A DNA stretch of 64,000 nt from Euclidia mi (GCA_944739405.2 OX123182.2:103581279-103645278), one strand, 5' to 3'; positions 32,755-43,017 are shown, counted from the first letter of the stretch. Numbers and translations are program-made. Notes: generated by a model not told the origin, from the letters alone.

Positions 32755-33365
32755 GATCTCATAGCCCTTTTTATGACAGTGGCCACTATATTGCCACCAA
32801 TATTAGAATTTTTTTTCGGGAAACTTTTTATCTTTCTGGTGTTTATTTTTTACTTACTAGCAAGCTTGAGATGTCCTGTCAACGTACATTTTTTGTTATG
32901 TGGCAATTGTCAAATTCAATTGACACTTTTCAAACTATGAATAGTAAAAACCGGTGATTTTGTGTAACGTGTAACAAATCTAGCTCAATCTATAAAATTT
33001 TGTGGGAAACTGGTAAGAGTTTGCATTTATTTCAATAATTACGTTTGCTACTTGTACGATCGAGCAATATTTTGTAAAATTACGTTTATTATTTTGATAC
33101 AATTTTGTATTAACTGGTGGCAATATATCTGCCACTGCCGGTGTAGATAATAATATTACAGTGTTTACTGCAGGTGAAAATGCCGAAAATATTGTCTGAT
33201 GACGACAAAGAAAATGCACTGGACGAGTTATTTAGCTTATCCGACGACCCCCGACATTTTGGAGGTCAAAAAGAAATAAAAATTTGCATTAAGAATAAAC
33301 CTTATTTTATTTTCATAGTCTTTTACAGGCAGTGGCAGCTATATTGCCACCAAATTTCCCAAAAT
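32755..33365. repeat. Three quasi-palindromic motifs around a short acidic ORF
   Basis: The motif CAGTGGC(N3)TATATTGCCACCA occurs at about 32775 and 33332 in direct orientation and, on the opposite strand, at about 33115-33145. Between the last two, 33180 onward encodes MPKILSDDDKENALDELFSL, an acidic opening reminiscent of piggyBac-type transposase N-termini. No further transposase sequence follows. Low-confidence reading as remains of a DNA transposon. Confidence 0.35.
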
Positions 33366-33419
33366 TTTCTCGTCGATTTTCACGAAGAAAAAAATACATA
33401 AGGCATTCATAACATATTG

Positions 33420-34153
33420 GCTTACAAAATCCGTTTAGTTCAAATTTGTAACTACCCTAGTTCCCTCGGCCTTATAAAGGGATAGAGCACTCTGAGCCAA
33501 TAGGAATACGGTGCTGCTTTCTGCGGTAGGTAATAATGACTATATTGGCATGTCCCGAAGACTTGTCGCCGCGACATGACGTGGCGATACGTCGCGTGCC
33601 ATGCTCCTTATCGCGTGCAGTTTCAGCGTACCTTAGTCATTTGAAATCTTTCACCAGGCACATCTCGAGTTCGTCTTTATTAAGCGCAAATAAGGTAATT
33701 AATTACGTCTGTTGCTGATATATATCCAAAGGGTGTTTGGCACGCGTCCAAATCTTAAGCTTGAAGATGCATAGCGTCCAAGCAAGCACAGGTTTCTTTA
33801 AAACTATTATACGTATTCTAGTTTTTGTTTCACAAGAACATTTTGTACTCCAGGGAGTTTGTTTGAGTCTCTGAGCTACTGCGGTTCTTACAAGAATGTG
33901 CTTTAATTAATATTTTCCGCCTGTCTTTTTCTTTGAGGATAACTTAATCCTACTTTAACACAGCTATAAATAATAAACCAAGTTAAAAATATAGAAAAAG
34001 TGTACTATGTTTCTTCCGAAACAATATTATCTAAAACTGCTTAATACTTGCGAGAGTAATCAGGTTTTCGCATGCTAATCTTTATTATATTATTGCTGTT
34101 ATTATATTGGAGTACCTAATGTGTGTCATATTTTATAACAATTTTTTTTTTAT
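33420..34153. other. Intergenic DNA
   Basis: Nothing supported; the 60-codon frame at 33536 has no motif. Confidence 0.45.
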
Positions 34154-34166
34154 TGAAATAATTGAT

Positions 34167-34565
34167 TGCCGTGTGGTTGACGGCATAGGATACAAGTGTC
34201 ACCACCCCCTATCTTGCCGTGGGTGTCGTAAGAGGCGACTAAGGGATAACACGATGCAAATAGGTACCATCTTTGCGTAGAGACGGAAAACTCGACATCA
34301 AACCCTATACGACTGCCTCGTTGGTCTCACGGCATAAATATGCGCGTGGGATCGGGAGGTCCCGGGTTCGATCCCTGGGTCGGGCGGTGTTATTGGGTTT
34401 TTCTGTCACGAAATTCTCAGTAGCAGCACGGAGTCTGGAAATAGACTCGCCCCTTATTACGTGGGACTAAAGTATATCTGGCGAAAAGTGGGTGTAGAAA
34501 TACACCTCTGCCTACCCCTTCGGGGATAAAAGGCGTGACGATATGTATGTATGTATGTATGTATG
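34167..34565 (+). mobile_element. SINE, family B, complete with 13-bp target duplication
   Basis: A perfect TGAAATAATTGAT flanks it on both sides (34154-34166 and 34566-34578). A tRNA-like promoter lies inside: A-box region GTTGGTCTCACGG (about 34320) and B box GGGTTCGATCCC (34364-34375). The 5' part carries GCCGTGGGTGTCGTAAGAGG and the 3' end CACCTCTGCCTACCCCTTCG followed by a GTATGTATG tail. 399 bp. Other copies: 54205-54432 (minus) and the truncated 59405-59625. Confidence 0.92.
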
Positions 34566-34940
34566 TGAAATAATTGATATGATACATTTTTATAAATTTT
34601 ATTTTATACACTCACGCCTGTAGGCAGAGGTGAAATATTACACCCATATGATAAATATTATCAGCAGTATAAGAATTATTAGGAAGATGTTGTTTAATAT
34701 TTGAGCACACAAGAAATTTTAATATTTTAAGAAATTTGACCTAATGGACAATGACTTGAAGGGTTTTCCAACAAACGTTACTGTTTTTATTTAGGTGTAT
34801 TTCAGCAACTTCACCGCAAGATCTTCTACATCAACCGCAACAATCTAAGATTATAAAAATAATATGAAATGATAACACTTAACTTATCTGTTAACCCATT
34901 TCATCAAATCGCGTCAATAGTTTTATCACTGTCACATTTC

Positions 34941-34948
34941 GATAAGAT
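34941..34948 (+). promoter_or_regulatory. GATA-type motif upstream of SDR gene 1
   Basis: GATAAGAT, 74 bp before the ATG at 35015. The same motif lies at 40503 and 56777 before the other two SDR copies, at 83 and 92 bp. Matches the WGATAR consensus of GATA factors, which drive gut and fat-body genes in insects. An initiator-like TCAGT (34998-35002) lies downstream. Confidence 0.55.
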
Positions 34949-35014
34949 AGGATAGGATTCATGTAAAAAATAGTAACTAAGTAATTAATATTTGAAATCA
35001 GTGGTGGTGCAAGC

Positions 35015-35779
35015 ATGAGTTTCCAAAACAAAGTGATTTTAGTGACTGGTGCCAGTTCTGGTATTGGAGCTGCTACTGCTATCAATTTTTCCGAAGAAGG
35101 TGCCCAAGTATGCTTGGTAGGTAGGAACCAAGAGAAATTAAACCAAGTCGCCAAGAAATGTGTCAATTCTTTAGTATTAATTGCTGATATCAGTAAAGAT
35201 GAAGATGCTAAAAGAATTGTAGATGAGACTATAAGGTACTTTGGTAAACTGGATATTTTAATCAACAACGCAGGTATAGCGAGTTCTTCGAGCATTCTTC
35301 AAGAGAACGCTATGAGCGTCTTTGACACAGTGATGAAAACAAATCTTAGAGCTCACGTGTATATTACAATTCTTGCTGCTCCTCATCTTGTGAAAACCAA
35401 AGGTAATATCGTCAATGTATCAAGTATCACTGCTCTTCGTGTGCTATCTAACACCAGTTTCGCCTACAATACGTCAAAAGCTGCTTTGGATCACTTTACA
35501 AGGTCAATTGCTTTGGAGCTAGCACCGAGTGGTGTTCGTGTCAATGCGGTTAATCCAGGACCAGTGAAAACAGATATAATGGAGAATGCAGGTGCAGATG
35601 AAGACCGAGTTGAAGCTACTTTTGATGGTTGGATAAAAGTAACAGCTCTTCAAAGAATGTCTGCGCCCGAAGAAGTTGCTGATTTAATATTGTTCCTGGC
35701 TAGTGATAAGGCTAAGGCTATTACTGGTTCTACATATCTAACTGATAATGGAGTCTTAATTAAAGGTGGATCTAACTGA
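35015..35779 (+). CDS. Classical short-chain dehydrogenase/reductase 1 (FabG-like)
   Basis: A single-exon gene of 254 residues, the usual length for classical SDRs. The N-terminal Rossmann motif TGASSGIG is at residues 11-18, and Arg37 in VGRN favours NADP(H). NNAG is at 84-87. The catalytic tetrad is Asn110, Ser137, Tyr151 and Lys155 (YNTSK), and PGPVKT is at 181-186. No signal peptide or membrane segment, so probably cytosolic. These enzymes interconvert alcohols and ketones; the substrate cannot be told from sequence. Similar lepidopteran proteins are often named 3-oxoacyl-ACP reductase FabG-like, but a fatty-acid-synthesis role is not implied. The ATG is the only one before the Rossmann strand. 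It is clearly related to the gene at 40586. Intact, likely expressed. Confidence 0.93.
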   Translation: MSFQNKVILVTGASSGIGAATAINFSEEGAQVCLVGRNQEKLNQVAKKCVNSLVLIADISKDEDAKRIVDETIRYFGKLDILINNAGIASSSSILQENAMSVFDTVMKTNLRAHVYITILAAPHLVKTKGNIVNVSSITALRVLSNTSFAYNTSKAALDHFTRSIALELAPSGVRVNAVNPGPVKTDIMENAGADEDRVEATFDGWIKVTALQRMSAPEEVADLILFLASDKAKAITGSTYLTDNGVLIKGGSN

Positions 35780-35826
35780 TTTGTATAAATTATTCTCTAA
35801 AGATTTCTGACTGTGTCTTAAAATTT

Positions 35827-35832
35827 AATAAA
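35827..35832 (+). terminator. Poly(A) signal of SDR gene 1
   Basis: AATAAA about 48 bp after the stop codon. Confidence 0.65.
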
Positions 35833-35839
35833 AAATTGG

Positions 35840-36394
35840 TTGCCTGTAAAGTCGGTATACGGGCGAAAGTTTTACGTGACAACGACTTTGAGTGGTAAAA
35901 TAATTTTAATGTGAATATTCATTCGTATAGTAGGAAGAAGGATGAAAGACGCGTGCCTTTCACTTTTTATGTCTGTCTCTCTCGCTCTTAGGCGGGACGC
36001 GTGCCTCTCACTCGCTCTCATTGTGAACGCATAACGTGAGCTGAGCGTAACGCAGTTTCTTGAAGTGTCACCCAGCAAACCAATTTATAAGACGTTGTCA
36101 CGTCAAAATGTTGGAACATATAGTAAAATTGTTTTCATTTCATACAACTTTCAGGCTTATCAGGCATGTTTACTAGGAATTAGATCAACAGCTCAGTCAA
36201 GTAATGATAGATGATAAATAAAAGTAATCCTATAACTCTCGAAGCCACTCTATAGGTACATTGTCAGGCCTTAATTAACAAATAAATTGTAGCCTTTGTA
36301 TACTGAATTACTAAAAACTACATCAACACTTTTGTTTTTTCTGATGAATCAAATATACTATGTATAATCTGGAAATACGTTGTATATTGTTATA
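35840..36394. other. Intergenic DNA 3' of SDR gene 1
   Basis: No feature supported; a block rich in GCGTGCC/CACTCGCTCTC (about 35940-36060) may be repeat-derived. Confidence 0.4.
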
Positions 36395-36600
36395 TATTGT
36401 ATTGGCCTGTGACGTCCCACTGCAGGGCAAAGGCCTCACCACTATTCTTCCATACATCTCTATAATTTATCTCTAGGAACCGATCCTTCTTGAGAGAGGC
36501 TAGGTCCTTCCACCGTTTCCGTCTAGGCGTGCCGCAATGTCGCTTACCTTTTAGTAAGGTCCATAGGGTTGTCAATTTCTGAGATTGTTCTATTTTTCCA
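36395..36600 (-). repeat. RTE-type LINE 3' coding end (minus strand)
   Basis: The minus strand encodes TPRRKRWKDLASLKKDRF, then DVWKNSGEAFALQWD, the degenerate C-terminus of an RTE-type LINE ORF. It is followed by the CCACTGCAGGGCAAAGGCCT tail sequence (plus-strand reading). Confidence 0.6.
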
Positions 36601-36609
36601 CCTAGATAT

Positions 36610-37710
36610 CGTATATTTATTCGCCGTATTTTATTTATGCAGAAGTAAGACACCGTTAAAGCTATTAAAATAAAGAGCTTGTCTGTGCACTATCATGAGC
36701 ATCTTCAAACCGATATATTAAGACGTGAAACTTTTCCTGAGGTCCAATTCTCCTAAATAAATTTGTTCAAAATGCAATTCCGATATAATATCAGTATCAT
36801 ATTTATAACATAAATGGTATTCTCCTATATCAACTATATTTCAATGATATCGCGACTAGATCGATCATTGAACAATATGTCAACGACGAACTATTATGCG
36901 ATAGTGACATTAATTTAGCAGAATACCAATTGTAAGTAAATTCAAAATCTAATTTCATTACGTTCAAAATATAGTGTCAATATTATATGAAATACGAGAA
37001 TTAGCCTTCTGTTTTAAAAATATCAGTAAAATATGTGCTATTTACTTTTTTTGCGTTTAGAACCATGACTCCTGTGAACATGGTACACTTAATGTCATTA
37101 AACAACATATTCTAATTTGACCCGTATGGATCGATGACGGTGACACATAGATTGACACTTGGTTCAATTTTCGATCTAGTTGCAATATTATTCAAGTAAT
37201 AATTTACTGACGAGAATATCAGTTATGACAGCTAAACTTGCTCGAAACTACATATGAAACACATTTAATTTCGAGAATTTCTAACAAATAATTTCTGGCT
37301 AATAATACTAATCCGAAAATAAATGGCGACTTTTATAAAAACTCAGAGAAAGTACAATAATAATGTACCGAACAATGTCAAATACCTTTATATAATACGA
37401 AAGTAAACTTCATAATTATTCTAATTTATGATCACAGGATATTAATTGCATTGCTTTATTCTTGTTCTTTTTTTTATAGTTTTCCTCATTGTCACAAATT
37501 GTATTCAATTGAATTTTTTTTTTTTATATGATCAAAGATAAAGCGGATTTTTATCAGAATATTTATCACAACGATCCGGTGACTTATTCAAGTTCCTAGT
37601 TCTAAACGGGTGACTTATCTTAGAGTACCAAACGTCTGAATGTCATAATTATTTTGTTGATATGGGTGAAAGACTTCTATCTATACAGTATAGTAACAAA
37701 ATATTGTTGT
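36610..37710. other. Intergenic DNA
   Basis: About 1.1 kb of AT-rich sequence without recognised features. Confidence 0.45.
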
Positions 37711-37715
37711 CTTTT

Positions 37716-37985
37716 CATCATCATCAGCCATTAACAGTCCACTGCTGGACTAGGCCTCTCCTTTGAAAGGAGGAATTGGCCTACTATACCACGCTGGCCA
37801 AACGGGTTGGTACAGGGTTTGTATCAAGTTTTCCTTCTCTTACAGTGTTGTTCTCTGCATAATATGCTCCCTCTGTCGGCTCTTACGACACCCATGGGAT
37901 GATATGGGGTGGTGACACTTCGTATTCTTAATCCGTCACCACACGGACGATTGTTGTCCGTGTGGTGACGGATTAAGAATACGAA
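37716..37985 (-). mobile_element. SINE, family C copy 1, with a 5' fold-back extension
   Basis: Minus-strand copy: the GATGATG-type tail is at the left (TCATCATCATCAGCC), then CCACTGCTGGACTAGGCCTC, and the 5' head CCGTGTGGTGACGGATTAAG lies at about 37948 on the minus strand. The first ~30 bases of the head are repeated in inverted orientation at 37956-37985, giving a perfect 30-bp-arm hairpin with a 7-nt loop. The other copies at 40018 and 57645 lack the extension. Confidence 0.88.
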
Positions 37986-38080
37986 CGTTAGCTCCTTATC
38001 AAGTTCCTCAATCAATAAATCTTTTCAAAGCAAAGTAGTGTTACATAAAAAACTTAAAAAAAGAAAATCGATAGACATTT

Positions 38081-38119
38081 GTGACTGATAATGGAATATT
38101 GTTAAAAGGTTCACTTTAA
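38081..38119 (+). pseudogene. Relic 3' end of a further SDR gene
   Basis: Reads VTDNGILLKGSL and stop, matching the ends of the two intact SDRs (TDNGVLIKGGSN and SDNGMLLKGVPIM). At the DNA level, TGATAATGGAAT and TTGTTAAAAGGT are shared with 41307-41334. Nothing recognisable of the gene remains upstream, where SINE C1 and AT-rich sequence lie. It shows that there was at least a fourth SDR copy here. Confidence 0.75.
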
Positions 38120-38170
38120 TATTATTTTGTAAATGTTAACTCATTTATTTACACTTTTTATTCTTAGATT

Positions 38171-38173
<3 letters not shown>

Positions 38174-38269
<96 letters not shown>
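38174..38269. repeat. (TA)n microsatellite
   Basis: About 48 TA units, uninterrupted. Confidence 0.98.
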
Positions 38270-38335
38270 CATAACATTAAATATTCTGTAAAGATATTTG
38301 AAAATCAGATAGATATTCAGATATTTTATTATTTT

Positions 38336-38527
38336 ATTGAAATTAAACTACAGTTTACGGATTTTATCGCGTTATATTGGTTTCACTTGTTTTTACATTT
38401 AAACCGAATGATCTAGAAACTACATTTTTATTACTAGCCAACGTTTCTAGATCATTCGGTTTAAATGTAAAAACAAGTGAAACCAATGTAACGCGATAAA
38501 ATCCGTAAACTGTAGTTTAATTTCAAT
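38336..38527. repeat. 85-bp-arm near-perfect inverted repeat
   Basis: Arms 38336-38420 and 38443-38527 differ at about one position; the spacer is 22 bp. The inner part (CATTTAAACCGAATGATCTA) and the sequence just beyond the right arm (GTGTAACATTCGCGTAA) reappear, decayed, at about 52545-52612, so this is an element family. Confidence 0.93.
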
Positions 38528-38529
38528 GT

Positions 38530-39139
38530 GTAACATTCGCGTAAACCCAAGAAAATATCAGATATTTTATTTTTAGTTATCAGGCTTATGTAGTATTATT
38601 TAATTTTGTTTAATAATCATCAACAATTATCTTTATTAAACTAAATTACATAATACTAATACAAATTGTTTAATTAATTAAAATTCATCCTAATTGATGA
38701 AAATGAATTACATGGTTATTCAATACTTTTTTATTCATGCCAAGATTTTTTACACAAATTGTTTTAGTTACTTATAGTACAAAATTATCTTATTCTGCTT
38801 CTATTCCAGCAGTGTGATTCTGTAAGACTTCATTATAAACTTCGAATTTGAATCCGCTGTGGGTTTCTTGATTGGCATTCTAAAAACTCGGTTGATAATT
38901 CGAATCTACACTAGCGCTACTCTTGCGAGCGTGTTTGCGAGTTGAACTAAACTGACCTCGAGATTTTGACGGATAAAGTATGAGATGACGTAAAAAGTGG
39001 CATTCTTTAAGGTAATTCCCGCGTCAGTTCAATGCTCACTACGCACTCAAATCAAGGTCATTATGAACCTTATGCGAAGTGAGAGCGAATAGCGACGTGA
39101 AATGCGAGTTGTTGTTTGAATTTTACGGAATCAACGTGC
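38530..39139. other. Intergenic DNA
   Basis: No feature supported. Confidence 0.45.
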
Positions 39140-39154
39140 AGGTGTCACTCTCTT

Positions 39155-39741
39155 TTTTTTTTTGGTGTCGGGTTGGCTGAAAATCCTCATGGAGTCCCTT
39201 CGCCCTGGGGGGTAAGGACGAAGGGGACTGTCAGACTCTTACTGACTAAAAACCAACCCGTGCTCCTCATGTGCCCATGTGTCGGAGGGTAGGGTTTCAC
39301 CGAAGCATACCCCCCGACGGGTATTGCCCCGCCAGATGGTCAGGCGGGCCCCGAACGAAACCCCCTTGGCGGCGGATGAAGGTTCCGCCGCCAAAACACC
39401 AAGCGGCCGCAGAGGATAGGGAGGACGGCAACGCAACACCGCATCTCCTCCTCCTCTGCGGCCCCACCGCGACGCATCGAATGGTGCGCCCCCATTTGGT
39501 CGCGGGAGATAGGGCGCGCGGCAACGCAACACCGACACGCCTCTCCTCCCGCGACCACGCCCGACTGCGAGGGACAGACAGAACTGTCCCCCGCACCCGC
39601 ACCGTTGGACGCATCCTGCGCAGGCCCCTCCAAGCCCACGAGGAGTGTCCTCTCCTGGATCCCTCTTAGCTTCACCGCGGGTGACCAATCCACGGTTACT
39701 GAGCCCCCCCACCACGACAAGGTGGAGACCCCACGGGGAGG
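39155..39741 (-). mobile_element. GC-rich non-LTR retroelement 3' end with 15-bp target duplication
   Basis: Flanked by AGGTGTCACTCTCTT (39140-39154 and 39742-39756), with a T-run at the left edge that is the poly(A) tail of a minus-strand insertion. About 590 bp, strongly GC-rich. Its 3' end reads GGATTTTCAGCCAACCCGAC on the minus strand, reminiscent of R1-clade LINE 3' UTRs in Lepidoptera. The overlapping open frames on both strands have no conserved motif, so I do not call a gene. Confidence 0.85.
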
Positions 39742-40017
39742 AGGTGTCACTCTCTTGCGTTCTATCTTATCGTCTCACAATGTCAAAAAAAAAGCTAATT
39801 AAAACATTTGAACATTATTGAAATATAAGATTATTATAATTATCTGACGTTCTTTGTCTTGCATACCTCACAAGGTAGTAAATAAGTTCTGCCAATTGTA
39901 ACAAGGTAATGCAAATAAAAATGGATTTATTACTTGGGTATATTAATGTTATCATACACAAACAATACAATTCACCAGTGAGTTTGATTAGAATTCAGAG
40001 AATATTCACTGAAATCT

Positions 40018-40248
40018 CATCATCAGCCTTTGATAGTACACTGCTGGACTAGGCCTCTCCTTTGAAAGGAGGAATTGGCCTACTATACCACGCTGGCCAA
40101 GCGGGTTGGTATAGGGTTTGTATCAAGTTTTCCTTCTCTTGCAGTGCTGTTCTCTGCATACTATGCTCCTTCTGTCGGTTCTTACGACACCCATGGGATG
40201 ATATGGGGTGGTGACAATTAGTATTCTTAATCCGTCACCACATGGACA
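40018..40248 (-). mobile_element. SINE, family C copy 2
   Basis: Same sequence as at 37716 and 57645 (CTGCTGGACTAGGCCTCTCC, CCACGCTGGCCAAGCGGGTT, CCATGGGATGATATGGGGTG). Flanked by TGAAATCT on both sides (40010-40017 and 40249-40256). It ends 337 bp before the SDR gene 2 ATG. Confidence 0.88.
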
Positions 40249-40502
40249 TGAAATCTATTCATCTTAAAAAGCTATATTAATTTTGTGTTGTATAATCCAC
40301 TTATCAATTGGCAAAGGCTAACATTAGGTTGTGAGTCAGGAGCGCGACGTTGTACCCTAAATAACGCGGGTATAACCGCGGGCTTAGGTAGTATTTATAT
40401 AATGCCAATCTACATGACTGGCATTATACATATGCATAACAACATTTGGTTCCTTATCATTGTCGGAGGGATATTCAATTCAGTCTTCTCGCATTGCGTA
40501 TC

Positions 40503-40510
40503 GATAAGAT
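40503..40510 (+). promoter_or_regulatory. GATA-type motif upstream of SDR gene 2
   Basis: GATAAGAT, 83 bp before the chosen ATG, preceded by C as at 34940. A TATA-like CTATATTTATT follows at about 40521. Confidence 0.55.
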
Positions 40511-40585
40511 AATAATCAGACTATATTTATTCTCTGCGCACTGTGAATTCATTACATGCATTGGTTAAACATTTACGGCAAGAAC

Positions 40586-41347
40586 ATGACTTTTCAAGGC
40601 AAAATGGTGCTAGTGACTGGTGCTAGTTCGGGTATAGGAGCCGCCATAGCGATCAAGTTCGCAGAGGAAGGAGCACAAGTTTGTTTAGTTGGAAGAAACC
40701 AAGACAAGCTCAATAATGTCGCCAAAAAGTGTGGCAATCCATTAGTGTTAATAGCAGACGTCACCAAGGATGAAGATGCTAAACGAATCGTAGACGAAAC
40801 TGTAAGGTACTTTGGGCAACTGGATATTTTAATAAACAATGCTGGTATAACATTGCCTATTAAAATCACAAGCCCGCAAGCCATGGATATCTTTGACCAA
40901 GTAATGGCTACGAATCTTCGCGCGCCTGTGCTTATAACAAATCTCGCTGTTCCCCATCTTGTTAAAACTAAAGGTTCCATCATCAATATCTCTAGTGTTG
41001 CTGCTCTACACACGATTTCGTGCTTTGCCTACAACACGTCGAAAGCTGGTTTAGATCATTTTACAAGGTCAATTGCACTAGAACTAGCGTCGAGTGGTGT
41101 TCGTGTCAACACAGTTAACCCTGGACCTGTGAAAACAGACTTGATAGAAAAGATAGGTGCAAGCAAAGAACAAATAGCAGCTATTATAGAAAATATGTCC
41201 ACAATTACAGCTCTCGGCAGAGTATCTGAACCTGAGGAAATAGCTGATTTAGTCTTGTTTTTGGCAAGTGACAAGGCTAAAGCAATAACTGGTTCAGCAC
41301 TTGTGAGTGATAATGGAATGTTGTTAAAAGGTGTACCTATTATGTAA
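40586..41347 (+). CDS. Classical short-chain dehydrogenase/reductase 2 (FabG-like)
   Basis: Single exon, 253 residues from the ATG giving MTFQGKMVLV. An in-frame ATG 30 bp upstream is possible, but alignment with SDR 1 favours this start. Rossmann TGASSGIG is at 11-18, VGRN with Arg37 (NADP(H) preference), NNAG at 84-87, the catalytic Asn110, Ser137, Tyr149 and Lys153 (YNTSK), and PGPVKT. Compared with SDR 1 the region before the catalytic Tyr is two residues shorter and the substrate loop after PGPVKT differs strongly, so the substrates may differ. It lies 4.8 kb from SDR 1 on the same strand, a diverged tandem duplicate. Intact; probably cytosolic oxidoreductase of unknown substrate. Confidence 0.93.
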   Translation: MTFQGKMVLVTGASSGIGAAIAIKFAEEGAQVCLVGRNQDKLNNVAKKCGNPLVLIADVTKDEDAKRIVDETVRYFGQLDILINNAGITLPIKITSPQAMDIFDQVMATNLRAPVLITNLAVPHLVKTKGSIINISSVAALHTISCFAYNTSKAGLDHFTRSIALELASSGVRVNTVNPGPVKTDLIEKIGASKEQIAAIIENMSTITALGRVSEPEEIADLVLFLASDKAKAITGSALVSDNGMLLKGVPIM

Positions 41348-41446
41348 ATATAATTTAATTTTATTTTTTATATTTATATATTAATTCGTTTTTTTATTAT
41401 TTTAAGACTTAATTTAATTATATTGTTATTTAAATAATTATTGGAT

Positions 41447-41452
41447 AATAAA
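41447..41452 (+). terminator. Poly(A) signal of SDR gene 2
   Basis: AATAAA about 100 bp after the stop, in AT-rich 3' sequence. Confidence 0.5.
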
Positions 41453-41594
41453 AAAATATTATGTAAATAAGCATGCGAAACTATTTATGTGAATATCGCA
41501 AAATAAGTAAATTTATCAGAATAGAATGGATGAAGGTTAATTATTATCTTTTATAATAATACAAATTCTAATTAAATACATTAATTGTCTAATT

Positions 41595-41905
41595 CAATTT
41601 GGATAAAATTAGAAATGAGTATATTAGGGGAAGTTTGAAAGTTGCACCGGTGCAAGAAAAGCTGAAAGGAAATCGTTTATCGTGGTATGGGCATGTGATG
41701 AGGAGGGATGAAAAGCATGTGATTAGAAAGGTGATGAATATGAGAGTTGAGGGATATAAGGCAAGAGGAAGACCAAAGAAAAGATGGATGGATTGTGTGA
41801 AGGACGATATGAATGAAAAGGGAGTGAATGATCAGATGACGGCTGATAGGAGAGAATGGAAGAAAAAGACATTCTGCGCCGACCACAAGTAATATGGGAA
41901 CAGGG
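41595..41905 (+). mobile_element. 5'-truncated RTE-type LINE, C-terminal coding part
   Basis: Encodes IRNEYIRGSLKVAPVQEKLK, then RLSWYGHVMRRDEKHV, ARGRPKKRWMDCVKDDM and DRREWKKKTFCADHK. This is the conserved C-terminus found at the end of RTE-type LINE ORF2 proteins. The frame is open, but everything upstream (RT, endonuclease) is missing. Confidence 0.85.
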
Positions 41906-42194
41906 CAGGCAAAAGAAGAATTGTCTAATTCAATAAATACCTACCTATGCATTTTTACATTGACTTTTGATTTCAGTACTGAAAACTACTTATTCAATTG
42001 CCGTTACAAGAAGTTTCACTCTCTGACACTACATCTCGTCTAAAATAATAATACTTACGTAGGTATCGCTGGATTTTCTAGATGATAAATAAATAATTTA
42101 TCTTGATGATTATGTTGACTTTATTTCGTTATTTATTGCCTTAAGCACTCTTTTGATTACAATTTTATATTCACAAGTCATTTCATGATTTTTG

Positions 42195-42300
42195 ATGGGA
42201 GTGAATACAGCAAGAGACATATGCCAGGATTGTTGCAAATGACGTTCCGTAGTCTCTGCCTACCCCTCCGGGAAACAGGCGTGAGTCTATGTATGTATGT
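42195..42300 (+). repeat. LINE 3' end with GTATGTATG tail, copy 1
   Basis: GGGAGTGAATACAGCAAGAG, then GTTGCAAATGACGTTCCGTA and TCTGCCTACCCCTCCGGGAA, ending TATGTATGTATG. Near-identical to 43018-43165. The last part is shared with SINE family B. Confidence 0.75.
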
Positions 42301-42633
42301 CATAATCTGTTGATATTCCTGAAATTGGCGCTTTTTTGTGCAACATGCATTTCTTTAATTCTAAGATATATATTTCTGTTTACAACTAATTGGTTGTTGT
42401 GAAGATACAATAATATGATTAGATAAAGGACCATGCGTCAAATTAGGCTCAGTGTCCAACAGAGTTATGACATATGCCATTGGAAAGGATATTGTTCGTA
42501 CTAAAATTGTTACTACCAGCACCACCTTCAATTCCATTGCAGAAAAAAGATATGCACTTAAATAAATTTTGTAGAAAAATACAATTGTTAGTCATAAAAC
42601 TGTTATAGTAACAATATATTCATACTTTAAAAT

Positions 42634-42849
42634 CAGTGGCGTAGCTAACTTTGGTGGCACCCGGGGTGGAAGTTGGCGGTCGACCGTTTTCTTTTTTTTT
42701 TTGTCGATACCTAACAATTACGGTGCCTATGTGTTTTATATGTTTGTACATTGTTCTTAAAGTCGAGTTCGGGGTGGCATCCCAAAAAGGGTGACATCCG
42801 GGACGGAACGGCCCCGCCGCGCCGCCCCCTCTCCCTTCCTGCGCCACTG
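42634..42849. mobile_element. hAT-type MITE, 216 bp, perfect 8-bp target duplication
   Basis: TTTAAAAT flanks both ends (42626-42633 and 42850-42857). Terminal inverted repeats are CAGTGGCGTAG and CTGCGCCACTG (one mismatch over 11 bp). The 8-bp duplication and CAGTGGCG ends are diagnostic of hAT elements. GC-rich interior, no transposase. Confidence 0.93.
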
Positions 42850-43017
42850 TTTAAAATAATGGTAAACAGCGCTTGCGCCCGTGTGATTTACAACACTATC
42901 CTTCCCTCTCATACCTCTCGGACGCCTGCCCCGCGCCCGTCTGCTCTCAGTCAGTCGACTCGTGATTCTCACGGTGCTATCTGTGTGTCCTAAAAACAGG
43001 ACAGGTTAGAAGTACCC

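Noticed and set aside
39239..39750. Long overlapping open frames on both strands in the GC-rich island
   Set aside because: Low stop density from high GC content inside a poly(A)-tailed insertion; no conserved domain seen.
35015..41347. Bacterial fabG acquired by horizontal transfer
   Set aside because: FabG-like naming is generic for insect classical SDRs. Base composition matches the surroundings, there is a poly(A) signal and no neighbouring bacterial gene.
42757..42993. Open frames over the GC-rich MITE
   Set aside because: They straddle the hAT MITE boundary and carry no conserved sequence.
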